Below, in pieces: positions 47,817 through 59,223 of a stretch of DNA of 64,000 bases. Every line of letters begins with the position of its first letter. Position 1 is the stretch's first letter. The stretch is taken from contig NC_033627.1 of the NCBI RefSeq assembly GCF_001540865.1, positions 4,409,788 to 4,473,787 of the forward strand, given 5' to 3'. The notes under the pieces are model-generated. The model did no database searches, was not told the origin of the DNA, and worked only from the letters and a program-made list of their open reading frames with translations. The translations under genes were made by a program, and so were the position numbers. The DNA comes from Ananas comosus (taxonomy: Eukaryota > Streptophyta > Magnoliopsida > Poales > Bromeliaceae).

Positions 47817-48462
47817 TTTAACTTTTAAAAAAATAAAATTATAGCTAAAAATTTATATAATTTTTTTAAATTGTCGAAATACAGTAAAAAATATACAATT
47901 TTATCGTATTATGTGCCTCTTGAACATTCCGTTGTGAAAAATAAAAAAAAAAGCTAATATGAGCACTCTTTCATCCACGCGAGTTTACTCATCCAAATCT
48001 CATATATTTTCTTAATTTTTCAGGTGGTAGTTTGCTCCCTGTGTGGAGTCGCTTATGGATTTCTATTGCGACCTATGATTTTTTTTAAAAAATCATATAA
48101 TAGCAAAGTGCAAAATGTGTTAAACCACGTAAGGCAAATTGCAACTTTTGAATCACAGGATAGTAAATGGAAATGAGCAAAACTATATAGGGCAAAGTGA
48201 AAGTCTTTGAGACACAGAGGGTAAAGTGAAAATGAGAAAGCAATTTTAAACTTTACCCTTAAATAAATTATGCCGAAAAATAATAAAATTTAGAATATTG
48301 CAAAGCCTGTATAATCTAGATCAAATTTAAAGGTGACAATCTTCAATTCGGATTTCTCATATAGTTTCAGGAAAAAAAAAAAAAAAACAAATCCTCTTGT
48401 CTTTATAGAATCTTTTTCTATGATCGGGGTTCGAATTATTTATCAGCACTGTCAAACATGAT

Positions 48463-48805
48463 TAGGGATGCAAATGGATCCGGGTTGGTGGAGCTCCGCC
48501 CCGATCCGTCCCGAATGGGGTGGTAAGTGGGAACAAAAAATATAAAAAAATATAACCCGTCCCGAATCCGTCCCGATCCGCCAAGTAAATGGAGCGAGAG
48601 GTGGGAGACTCTTTTTTTTCCTTCAATCCGTCTCGATCCGTCAAAAATCCGGCTCCCGCCCCGATCCGCCCCGAATGGAGCGGTAAGTGGGAGCCAAAAA
48701 TGAAATGAAAAGTAACCCGCCTCGAATCCGCCCCACCTCGATAAGAAATGGAGCGGGAGGTGGGGGAACTCTCCCGCCCCCGAATCCGCCCCGTTTGCAT
48801 CCCTA
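48463..48805. mobile_element. hAT-like MITE with exact 8-bp target duplication
   Basis: Ends are TAGGGATGCAAATGG and, on the right, CGTTTGCATCCCTA: perfect 12-base inverted ends (TAGGGATGCAAA allowing the adjacent base). AACATGAT flanks it at 48455-48462 and 48806-48813. The interior has four CCCCGATCCG-type units on both arms. The minus-strand frames here are from these repeats, not genes. Confidence 0.9.
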
Positions 48806-48839
48806 AACATGATTTAAAGCATATATGAAAATGTCTAAA

Positions 48840-50340
48840 AATTGATTTTAATAAATTTTAAAAATTATATCTAGTGCCTAAAAACCAATGATAAAATGAA
48901 CAACTAAAACCAATAATTTTGTGACAATAGAGATATAACTTCCCAACATTCGATGGAAGTTGTCAAACATAATCAAAATAATTTTTTTAAAAAAATATGT
49001 CAAAATTTTAACTGATTTGAATCTTTCTACACTATTAAACGAACAAACGGTTTGTATAGACCATCAAAATTTGTTGAACTTAAGACACTTCCATCACGGC
49101 GTAACTAATTTTTAAAAATCATCAAATTTGATTTTCAAATACTTTAAATATTTTTACTTTAGTTATCAATGATCTATTCAATCTCTTATTTATCGAAAAT
49201 GACTCGACAGAATCAAAATTATATCACATTACTGCGTTAAATGTCACATCATTTTCGTATTTATCTTTCACAAATTGACTCGATTTGGATCCTTCATTAT
49301 TAAAAATTTGCTGGATTAATTTGGACCTTTATAATAAGAAAATTATTTTACACTATTTACGTGGCAACTATAGCACCGCTCGAGCGGTTTCCTATTTTAG
49401 ATGAAGCTTTGCGCTGTTTAATAAATTAAAAAGTATATTTTAATTTTAAATAATTGAAAATTTTTTTCTTAAAATAAGATGCTATAAGAGTAAATCTTAG
49501 CTGTTTAATGTAATGCTTCTCATTTTACTTGAAAAAAAAAGAGTTTAATATTATTAAATTTGAAAGAATAATGCTACTTGTACCTCTCGATGAATTTGAT
49601 TCACTCTGAATCTTATCAAAAAAAAAATTTAGCAAAAAATTTATTTAGAATTTTTAAGTTCTTAGATCCAAGGGTGTCAAATGTATACCCTTTCTACAAC
49701 AAGTATTTTTCAACTAGAAATAATTATACAATATTTGACGTACGTATCACTATACCGTATACATATATTTTGTTTGGTTTGAGTTTTTATTATATTTACT
49801 CGGGATGTTTATCAGCTCTAAATTAAACAATGCCGTATTTTTAGTTCATAAGAAATGCTAAGTATATAACCCAAAAAGGGTTCTCAAATAACAATTCCCC
49901 CGTTCAAGGGTTATAATCCTTACCCCTAATTTTTTTTAATATAATTTTAATAATAAAAAAGAGAAGGTATAAGACCATTAGAAAAATATGTCTTTATTAG
50001 ATAATAAGATTGTAAAATTACGATCGAGCATCTGTAGTATTTAATTTAGCAATCAAATACTTTAAATTTTATTAAATAGTTGAATAGAGCCCTCCTTCAA
50101 GTAAATTTACAAACTAACAATCTTTTTGGTTAAATATTGTGCACATAATAATTTAGTAAAACTTCAAAATATAAAAAAATATATTTTTTTCTTTAAAAAA
50201 AAAAAAAAAAGGAAAGAAGAGGAGGATAAGATTATTGCAACCTACTCCCGTTTAAGTGCGATCAGATCTTATCAACTACATTGGCGGCGGGCCAACTAAT
50301 TCTTTAAAAGCCAAGTAACCAACAACTTTCTCACTGCACT
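48840..50340. other. AT-rich intergenic DNA upstream of the UGT gene
   Basis: No protein or structured RNA recognised. An A-tract is at 50200-50215. A TTTAAAA near 50303 is about 105 bp before the UGT start and could serve as its TATA-like element, but this is weak. Confidence 0.4.
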
Positions 50341-50409
50341 CTGCCTTGCTTTTCTGCTATCCCTCTCCAAAGTCCAAACTCATTCTATACTCATCTTCTC
50401 TTCTTGCCA

Positions 50410-53400
50410 ATGGAAAACTTAATCAACAGCACCAGCAGCGGAGATGGCGGCGACGGCGGCAGCGCTGTTCACATCTTCATGTTCCCATTCCTCGCGTTTG
50501 GCCACATCATCCCCTTCGTCCAGCTGTCGCGTAAGCTGCTCTCCGCCGGCACCGACGTGCGCATCACCTTCCTCTCCGCCGCCGGCAACGTCCCCCGCAT
50601 CACCGCCCTCCTCCCCGCCTCCCCCTTCTTCTCTGTCGCCCCTCTCAACCTCCCCGCCGTCCCCGGTCTCCCCTCCGGCGCCGAAAGCACCAACGCCGTC
50701 TCCGCTGACGGCGCTGAGCTCCTCAAGGTCGCGCCGAACATAACTATTAAAAAATATATATATATCTTTCATTAACAGCCTAAACCAACGTCGTTCAAAA
50801 TAATCAAAGATAAAAGCTTTTAGAATACTCGATTGTTTTTACTACAGGTCGCGCTCGACCTCACCAAGCCCCAGGTCGCGGACCTCCTCGGGAGCCACCG
50901 CCCTGACATCGTCGTCACCGACTTCGCCACCCCGTGGCTCCCCGCTCTCGCCGCCTCCTTCGGAATCAAGACCCTCCCCTTCTCCGTCTTCTCAGCCATC
51001 AACATGGCCTACCTCACCGTCCCGGCGCGCCGCCCCAGCGGCTGTCCCGCCCCGACCATCGACGACCTCATGAAACCCCCCACCGGGTTCCCTGCAGCAT
51101 CACCCCTCCGCTCCATCCCCCGTTACCAAGCCGCCGACTTCTCCTACCTCTTCAAGTAAACATCGTACATACATCATCATCAGCATCATCATCGTTCTTT
51201 ACCGGCGGCTTAAGCTTTTAAGGTCTCATTTGGTTCAGAAAATAAGCGGGGATAACGAAAGTTATCTCCACTATTCCGCCAAACGGAAAGATGTTTTACC
51301 GGAATATGTTATTCCGGTCAAACTTTGCTATTTTCAATTATTTCGGAATAACAAGCGATTTACTATTCTATCATTTTGATGAAATAGTACTATTCCAATA
51401 CTTAATTTCAAACTTAATTAAAATTATAAATTGAATTAAAATTAAATTATATAAATATAATATCTTATATATTATAATACATGAGTGCGGCTAGGATGCT
51501 TATGGAAGCACGGAGGGCTCCGTGCTTCCACTTTGTTTTCGATGTTCGGACTTTCGAATCGACGATCGGCTCCGTTAGACTTGATCTAGAGTATTTGAAG
51601 TATCTAGAAAATAAATTCTGCGATTTTTCGATATCATTTGCCTAGTGAACGAAGGGGCTCAAAAATCAGCGGCTGAAAATAAAATCTTATAAAATATGAT
51701 GATATGACATTAAAATTTAGATCAAAGTTATTGATCTTGTTTTATATGGTATAAAGAATTTTCTATCAAAATTTTATATGATTTGGATATTTCTACACGT
51801 TGAACTTGCAACCGGCTCACCACGGCGCGTTAAAATTATTGATTTTGAGCCCTTCGATCCATTTCTAGCAAAGAATCGAAAAATCGCAAAATTTATTTTC
51901 TAGATACTTCAAATACTCTAGATCAACTCTAACGGAACCGATCGTCGATTTGAAAGTCCGAACATCGAAAACGACTTGGAAGCACGGAGACCTCCGCGCT
52001 TCCATAAGCATACCAGCACAACTCTATAATACATTATTTTTATTATAAAATTATTAATTGTAGTATATTAATACATATTATTTATATTTAAATATTATAA
52101 TAAATTTTATAATAAATTATATTTAAATATTATAATAAATTTTTTTTATTAAATTTAAGTTTAAGTAGAATTTTTAAAAAAATTATACATTTATTATAAT
52201 AAATTATTTTTATTAATCGTTTCTACTGTCACACTCCGGATTACTCGTTTCTCCGAGCACGCCAACAGACCTGCCGTATACATAGAAATTTTTCCTGTAT
52301 ACGAAGCGAAAGCTGTACCTGTACATGTAATCATACAACACTACAACCAGTAGTATAGAACTGCTAAAACTAAAAGCATATATAAATAACACTGGTTCAA
52401 CATACATACATAGTATCCAGATACAAAACACTCGCTCCAGCGAGTTACAACATCTGTACGTACAAGAACTTAAAAACTACAACAACCTGTAGCTGATACT
52501 CCTCTAGTTCTGCAGCAAAACTGGAAGGGCTCTAACTCGCGATACCCTTTCCACGATCAGTCTCAGCAGTAGCAGCAGCCGCAACAGAAACCTCTGCAAC
52601 AAAAAATTCACAACTGGGCATGAGAACTACTACAAAAAGAAGTAGTCCTCAGTGAGTACTGCTACCAACCTCAACGGCTCACCCACTAAGTCTACAGATA
52701 ATATGCTCAATGATAGTAAAGAACTGAAAACAATCTACAGCTATATACCACTATACTATCATGATCTAACACTAACTATCTGTAGAATAAGGCCAGCTCT
52801 GACCCAATCTCACCAGGGACTGTGAATACACCCGCCCCAGGTACTGTGAATATACTCGTCCCGCCTGTCGAAACTATACAGCTACCTCCACGCTAAGCCG
52901 TCCGTGGAGAGCAAGTCCAATTAGGAATTCTGGGTATCCACCGCCCATAAACTGTGGCGATACAAACAAACTACGACTCATAGAGCTAAATCTGGTAGTT
53001 TTAACATATGACAGTGTAGAATCGCCGATTTTCTCCTAAGTCATTTTTCAAGTCCAACATGTATATTTAACTAACATTTAAGCTCCAAATTCAGATTCCA
53101 TTAAGTATGCAAATCCACTAATTTGAGCTAACTAACATGATACACAGTAATCAACATACATGCCGACAACTATAACTTAGAAGGAAAATCGGTAATTCCG
53201 GTAGCATAACATTCAACCCACCTCTAGCGCAATTCCACGGCAGCGAGGAGGTCACGAAGTTGCTGGAAGTTTCAGCCGAAATCACCCACAACCAGTAACT
53301 AAGTTACTCGAAGGATCTAAATATAAAAAGAACACCAAAAATACCAACATTGCATTATAACCTCAAATTTCAGCACTTAAGCTAAAACCTCCAATTCCAA

Positions 53401-55832
53401 TGTTAAAACTCACCTAACAATCTCCAAATTAGGTGAGGAAGGTCTCAAATCCAGTAGACTATGATGGAGTATCACCCTCTGGTCTAAAATCCAATTTCCT
53501 CCAAAACTAGCATCAAGAAAACCCAAAAACTCACCATTTCAGCTCAAAGCTATCAATAGCAGAGAAAAATGTAGAATTGACTAAGCTAATCTCAACCAAA
53601 TTCTGTCAAAATGGGCTCCACGAATTCCGCTTCAAGTCCAGAATCCACCAAACCAAGTTTCGTGGCAAACGAAGCTTTCTACGTCACACACGAGCCAAAA
53701 CGTCGAAGGTTGCTGCTGGAATTCTGCTGGAACTGCAGTCTTCAAGGTGGAAAGTGTGCAAATTGGAGAAATTTGGAGTAATTTGAGGGGTTGCAATGCA
53801 AATTGGCCTTCACTGTGAAGAGGAGATGAAAAGAGTTTACTGGGGACGAACTCTAGCTATTTATAGGGAGGTGGAAGAGTCAGATAAGCCCTAGGAACAA
53901 AGGATACTAACCTGTTATCCTTGCAGAAACGGGCATTTTCGGGCACCCGGAACCATGTTCTGGGCGTCCGAAACCTCCAGGCTGCACAAATCCTCCTCTT
54001 CGGTTCCTCCGCCCGCGGTATGCTGTGCCCCTAAAGTAGTCCGGCGGATCCCACCTACCACCAACACGTCTCAACAAGAACGATATTTCCAAGGTAACTT
54101 TCGGACCCACTTCTGGGCGCCCGAAACATAGGATCCGAATTGGCTTCCAATTTCAATTCAATTCAACACTCAAGTTTTGGGCGACCCAAACCTAGTTCTG
54201 GTCGCCCGAATCTGGCAAAACTGTAGTTTTGCCTATTTGAGTCCGACAAGTCCATTTTTGCATCCATTTCGTGCAGAAACGATTCTGACTCAGTCCGACA
54301 CTCTTTAGATGTGTCGATCAGTCACCAATACTGTAGCCAATCCTACCCAAAGCTTGGGAACACTACACCCACCCCTATTTTTATTTTAAAAATTTAAAAA
54401 TTAAAAAGTTAAATTTTGAAAATTTATAATTTATAATCTCAAAATTAAAATTTTTATAATTATAAATTATAAATTATAAATTTAAATTTTGATATTTTAA
54501 AATTTTCAAATTTATAATTTGATATTTTATATTTTTCAAATTTAAATTTGATCATATTTTAAAGTTTGAAATTTAAAATTTAAAATTTAAAATTTTGAAT
54601 TTAAAATTTAATATTTTAAATTTTAAATTTTAATTTCAAATTTTGAAATTTCAAAGTTAAAATTTTAAATTTAAAAATATAAATTTAAAATTTTAAAAAT
54701 TCAAATTCAAATATAATGAGAGAGTAATATTATTATTTTTTATTTATAAAACCCACTATCTTTCTTATTTTATTTTACCTAACAAAAAGTTATTTTTTTT
54801 TTATTTACAGGAATAACCTAATTTTCATCCAAACGTAAAATTAATCTAATCCCCACTTATACTTTAATTTATATATGTTCCTGAAATAACTATTTTTTGT
54901 TTATCCCCGAACCAAACGATACCAAACGATACCTATAAGAGTATCGAGGTGGATTAATTAATTAATTAAGCAAGCTTGTTTTACAATGCAGGAGCTTCTA
55001 CGGGCGGCCGTCCGTGTTCGACAGCGCGGCGGAAGTGAATGGCGCGTCGGACGCGATGGTGGTGAAGACGTGCGCGGAGATGGAGGGGCCGTACGTGGAG
55101 TACCTGGAGGCGCAGTACGGGAAGCCGGTGCTGTTGGTGGGGCCCATCGTCCCCGACGAGCCCCCCTCGGGTGGCGGCGGCGGCGAGGAGCTGGAGCCGC
55201 GCTGGGCCGAGTGGCTGGGCCGCTTCGCCCCGGGCTCCGTCGTCTTCTGCTCCTTCGGTAGCGAGACCTTCCTCGCCGACTCCGCCGTCGAGGAGCTCCT
55301 CTTCGGCCTCGAAGCTGCAGGCTCGCCGTTCCTCGTCGTGCTCAATTTTCCCAAGGGGGGCGGTGGGGGCCAGAAGACACCGATACCGGAAGGGTTCGAG
55401 GAGAGGGTGAGGGGGAGAGGGGTGGTGCACACGGGCGGGTGGGTGCAGCAGCAGCTGCTGCTGCGGCACCCGAGCGTGGGCTGCTTCGTGTGCCACGCCG
55501 GGCTGAGCTCCGTGCTGGAGGCAATCGTCGCGGGGCCGCAGCTGGTCATGCTGCCGCAGAAGGGCGACCAGTTCCTGAACGCGAAGCTCTTCATGGCGGA
55601 GATGGGGGTCGGGTTTGAGGTGGAGAGGCGGCCCGAGGACGGCTGGTTCGGGCGCGACGCGGTGTGCGCTGCGGTCAAGGCCGCGATGGAGGCGGCGGCC
55701 CCCGCGGCGAGCCAGCAGAGCAGGGTCGGGGAGAGCCACAGGAAGTGGAGGGAGTTCTTGCTGGACGAACAGGTGCAGGGGAAGTTCACGGTCGAGTTCA
55801 TCGACAAGTTGAGGCAGCTGTGTGGGAAATAG
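50410..55832 (+). CDS. Family 1 UDP-glycosyltransferase (UGT79/UGT91-like)
   Basis: Three exons: 50410-50727, 50848-51155, 54992-55832; 488 codons plus stop, GT-AG introns. The ATG at 50410 gives MENLINS. The N-terminal half has HIFMFPFLAFGHIIPFVQLS with the catalytic-type His at about residue 32, and DIVVTDFATPW with the Asp partner near 131. The C-terminal half has SVVFCSFGSE and a 44-residue PSPG sugar-donor box at about 359-402, starting WVQQQLLLRHPSVGCF and ending LPQKGDQ. The usual HCG of the box reads HAG (HAGLSS). MFPWLAFGH and QKGDQ-type features fit the clade that adds a sugar to the sugar of flavonoid, anthocyanin or terpenoid glycosides; the true substrate is unknown. Cytosolic, no signal peptide. 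Very GC-rich against AT-rich surroundings. Intron 2 (3.8 kb) is filled with transposons, yet the frame is intact. Confidence 0.93.
50726..50854 (+). other. Short UGT intron bounded by a 9-bp direct repeat
   Basis: Intron 1 (50728-50847, 120 bp, AT-rich with a TA run) starts AGGTCGCGC at 50726-50734; the same nine bases occur at the exon 2 junction (50846-50854). The repeat includes both splice junctions (AG before GT). See the finding on possible intron gain. Confidence 0.6.
51483..52024. mobile_element. Mutator-like MITE in UGT intron 2, 10-bp target duplication
   Basis: Begins GAGTGCGGCTAGGATGCTTA; from the right, GAGTTGTGCTGGTATGCTTA. Inversion continues through TGGAAGCACGGAGG and the GTCCGAACATCGAAAACGA region, so each arm is over 100 bp. 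TATAATACAT flanks it on both sides (51473-51482 and 52025-52034), a 10-bp duplication in the Mutator range. Close relative of 1304-1861. No transposase. Confidence 0.88.
52227..54362 (-). mobile_element. Solo LTR of an LTR retrotransposon in UGT intron 2
   Basis: Starts TGTCACACTCCGG and ends CTTGGGAACA (on the minus strand TGTTCCCAAG ... GTGTGACA), i.e. TG...CA termini with the short inverted end TGT/ACA. CTAC directly abuts both sides (52223-52226 and 54363-54366), a short target duplication. About 2.1 kb, no gag or pol coding, no second LTR seen, hence a solo LTR from recombination. Internal repeated GGGCGCCCGAAAC/GGGCGACCCAAAC motifs lie near 53940-54210. Orientation rests on resemblance of the TGTTCCCAAG start and is tentative. 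Confidence 0.6.
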
Positions 55833-56085
55833 ATTGGGTCAATTAGATTGCTCTGTTAGTGGCCAAACATTGACTATAATAATGGGCTCGTTGTGATGTT
55901 GTTGTATTATTATTGCAATCTCATATTACTATCTTCAGGTGTGATTTCTCTGTATGTTCGTACAACATTGGTTTAAGACTCTATAATGTTCTTGATTATA
56001 TAATCCTTCCTGATCTTCCTTCGTTGGTTTGTATGCTTCTGCATATGTACACAAGTTTGCCCGTTAGTTTTATGCTTTTTTTGGT

Positions 56086-56970
56086 TCTTAACTTTTTCCA
56101 TATTTATGAGAAAATAGCTATGAAGGGACTTCTAATCAAAAAGTGTTGCTTACTACAAGGTCGGAGGTGGAGAAAAATCCTACGAGGAGTTGGGGTCGGC
56201 GGGGGTGATTGCAGAATCAAAGAATTCAAGGATTTCCTTTCAGGTTTTCATGTTTTAGACAAGCCTGATGAAATTCGATGGAAATGGAACGCAAGAAGAT
56301 GTTTCACTGTTAAGTCGATGTATGTACTAATCCGAGATGGGAGAGTTCGAGATTTTCTTTTATTAAAGGTTTGGGAGTTGACAATACCATCTAAAGTTAG
56401 AGTTTTTATTTGGTTAGCACTTAAGAAGCGCTTACCTACGGTTGATAACTTACTCAAAAGAGGCTAGTCTCGGAATCAACAGTGCGTGATGTGCGGCAAC
56501 GATTTAGAGACTGTTGATCACCTACTGGTTGGATGCGTAATCAGCAAATTTTTCATATACAACATCCTAGAAGGTAGGCACATTCCAGTAGCGGGGATGG
56601 AGATTAGGAGTGTTTGGGAGCTTCTGGCTAGGGACCGCCGCCGAGGGGCAGCTACGATGGATCTAATTAGGGTCGTAACTTGTTGGTGGATGATTTGGCG
56701 GGAAAGAAATAATATTATTTTTAGAAGCCAATCATTTGACCATTTTTTGACTAATAGACAAATACGGAACATGAGTAGAGAATGGACTGTGTTTTGCAGC
56801 TCTTAGTGCCTTGAGTTTGAGTGAGTACAAGTATCAATTTTCTGTAGTTTTTTATTTTAGTTTCTATTTGTCTTTTTTGTTTTGGTTGCCTTCAATGTTT
56901 TCCGAAGCCGCGTTGCCTCAAACCCTGTAGCTAAATTCATCTGCTAAATGAATAAAGCAAGACTTTTGGT
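56086..56970 (+). mobile_element. LINE 3' fragment with zf-RVT domain, one stop
   Basis: Conceptual translation in one frame, interrupted by a TAG near 56465, gives GFHVLDKPDEIRWKWN, FTVKSMYVLIRDG, VWELTIPSKVRVFIWLALKK and RLPTVDNLLKRG, then CVMCGNDLETVDHLLVGC and CWWMIWRERNNIIFRSQS. This is the reverse-transcriptase zinc-binding domain (Cys-x2-Cys ... His ... Cys) that ends plant LINE ORF2 proteins. The reverse transcriptase itself is missing, so it is 5'-truncated. It starts within about 260 bp after the UGT stop. Confidence 0.85.
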
Positions 56971-57190
56971 GTATTTATTTATCCTGTGTTTTCAAGTTAT
57001 TTGATCTTTGAAGTAAGTTTTGTGAAATTCAGAGTGTAAACATCTTGCCTCTTTGAATTCTTACCGGCTCTTTTTACCTTGTTTGGGTGTGGGGCGTGGG
57101 TGTGGGTGTGTGAGCTTAATTCCGGTAAATGTTTTACTTAAATGGCTGTGTAGATTGCTCTTTGGCTTCGATCTGACACTGTAATTTACA

Positions 57191-57946
57191 GTTTGGATCT
57201 TATGAGTTTGATCCAAATGCAGAATATGTACGGCGCAAGCTTCTTGAGCTTGACCCCGTGCTACGAGCAGCAGGAGTTGATCTAGCTAGGCTCCAACTAC
57301 CACCCTCTCCCTGTTGTAGAAATAGATGCTGCAAAAGATAAACTCCAAGAAGCCCTTGCAGAGATGCAGCAGCAAGAAGCTGCTTCACGAGCCGCAGTAG
57401 AGAACGGAACCGAAGAAGGCCTCGGTGATTCTTCAGAACTACCAATGATCGATCTTCCCCAAAGAGATCCAAATGGAGGTGGATCCTGAACCAATCAGGA
57501 CAAATAATTCCCCTAGAGCAGCAAGGAGACATGAGGATCAGATGGTTCCTAGCATGACTTCTTCATTTGTTAAGAGTTGAAGCAGAGGAGGTTTCTGTAA
57601 ATTGAGGAAACAATGGCGAGGACAGTAGGCCGGAGGTGCCTTCAAATGTAGATTTTGAGACACAGCCAGAGAGAGAAGATATAGGTCAAGCTGTCGACGA
57701 AACCGTAAGAAATAATGTTACCCAACATTTCAGTCCTACGAGGATTCGAGGTGCTGTATATTCGACATTAGAAACTTCTAGTAGCTGGACTGCGAGAGAT
57801 GGCGGTGTGGTTCATGTTTGGTCTCGTCCGACAACATCTGGTCGTTCAGGACATTTTGTTGCTGATGAAACTGCTGTCATTAACAACAGTTATTTGGAAA
57901 GGCACTTGCAGCCTCACCAACTAAAAAATTGGAGGCAGTTTTCATA
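57191..57946 (+). pseudogene. Unidentified pseudogene with several frameshifts
   Basis: Successive frames read FGSYEFDPNAEYVRRKLLEL, DPVLRAAGVDLARLQLPPSP, then after a one-base shift VVEIDAAKDKLQEALAEMQQ with QEAASRAAVENGTEEG; after another shift KEIQMEVDPEPIRTNNS and MVPSMTSSFVKS; then AEEVSVN, a stop, and PEVPSNVDFETQPERED through SSSWTARDGGVVHVWSRP to HQLKNWRQFS and a TAG at 57944-57946. The flow of composition across shifts suggests one ancestral, partly coiled-coil protein, now broken by at least three frameshifts and a stop. It may begin at a TTTACAG acceptor (57190). I do not recognise the family. Confidence 0.5.
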
Positions 57947-58616
57947 GACAGTGTGAGTACAGAATCCACGTAGAATTCTCTTGTCAAACTCAAATATTCA
58001 TGTTCTACACTCTTATCTAAATATCTTAGTCTCTCATGCCGAAAAGCTAAGTTGCTGTTTGGCTCCACGTAAGCGAGGTGTGATAGTTTTTAGGTTCAAA
58101 AGGATTGATTCCCTATAAAATACGTTTCACTGGAAAAAAAATTTTACGTATTGAGAGAATTAAAATACTTGTCTGCATTTTTTCTTGATTGTTTCAGCAC
58201 AAAAACACAAATTGAAACTAAGAAGTTATTCCTCATCCTCACTCTCCCTTGCTCAACTCATTTTTTTTCATTTGCAAATCAAACAAGTGTGACTCACAAG
58301 CTAGCATTTAATTTTAGGCCAATCAGACATCAATAAACAGAAATTTTGTTTCCATGGAGAACACTATTTCCTTGAAAATAAATTTCGGTAGTTTTACGTG
58401 GGATCAAATTCTCCTAAATTTACAGTTATTTTACTCTTTTAATTGCTCAAAGTGCCTTTTTTGTTTGTAGAAGATGAACAAAATCTAAGAACATAATGAT
58501 TAGTTGGGAGGTGGAAAATGCTATATATGCAGTGAAATGCTATCGGTTAGACTCTAGAGTGGCAAATACTTAATGTAAATTATCTCCCCTCCTCTCCTTT
58601 ATTGCTTGATCTTAAT

Positions 58617-59223
58617 CATAGTTAGTTAATTCGGATTCAGCAAAAGTTCGGTACGAATATAATTCGAATAAAATTCGTATTTTATTTTTAAATTCGTAGA
58701 AAAATACAGTTTAAAAACGGATTCATTAAGTATTCAGATACGCGATTTATACGGATATTATACGTACGTTCACCAATTAACAAATCGGGATAAAAAATTC
58801 GGCTATTAAACTAAACTTTTTTTTTTTTTCTAGATTTATGCTATTAGCATACATAGTTATAAACTCTTAAAAATATATAAAAAAAAAGAGGGCTACGAAG
58901 TGAAATAGATTAAGTAAAAAAGGCAATAACAAATTTTAATGTCGTCTCCATCTTCATCTTTTTCATGATCCACATATTTTAAAAATTCATGAAGTTTTTT
59001 AATAATTTGCGAATAATTCGGCAATAATTCATAAAGGAATTTTATCCAAAAAACCACGCGTTTTTTTGGCCAAATAGTTTGGCATATGCGAATAATAAAT
59101 CTAACCAAAAAATTCGCGTATTATTCTAATTTTTTGGAAATAAATCGTATATGGACCGCTTTATTCGGATTTTCAATAATTCGTGAATAATTCGTGAATA
59201 ATTCAGCGAATTAACTAACTATG
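58617..59223. mobile_element. MITE with CATAGTTAGTTAATTCG ends
   Basis: The left end CATAGTTAGTTAATTCGGAT and the right end, read in reverse, CATAGTTAGTTAATTCGCTG share 17 bases of perfect inverted repeat. Flanks ATCTTAAT (58609-58616) and ATCTTAAA (59224-59231) match 7 of 8, compatible with a hAT-type duplication. The interior contains repeated GAATAATTCG units on both arms; the minus-strand frame near 58900-59100 is part of these. Confidence 0.78.

Larger units (their letters stand above)
51222..54923. mobile_element. Outer non-autonomous element filling UGT intron 2
   Basis: GGTCTCATTTGGTTCAGAAAA on the left and GGTATCGTTTGGTTCGGGGAT as the reverse complement of the right face each other; ATAAGCGGGGATAACG also pairs loosely with CTATTTTTTGTTTATCCCCG. 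A CTAATTTTCATCCAAACGTAA-like subterminal region matches the element at 38338-39372. Nested inside are the MULE-like MITE 51483-52024, the solo LTR 52227-54362 and an AAATTT lattice at 54385-54715. Confidence 0.55.

Noticed and set aside
48436..48810. Minus-strand frames of 112-124 codons, Gly/Arg/Ser-rich
   Set aside because: They lie entirely within a hAT-like MITE with exact ends and target duplication.
54981..55807. Minus-strand frames of 252-269 codons opposite UGT exon 3
   Set aside because: GC-rich coding DNA lacks stops on the other strand; the plus-strand frame has the PSPG box and correct splice phase.
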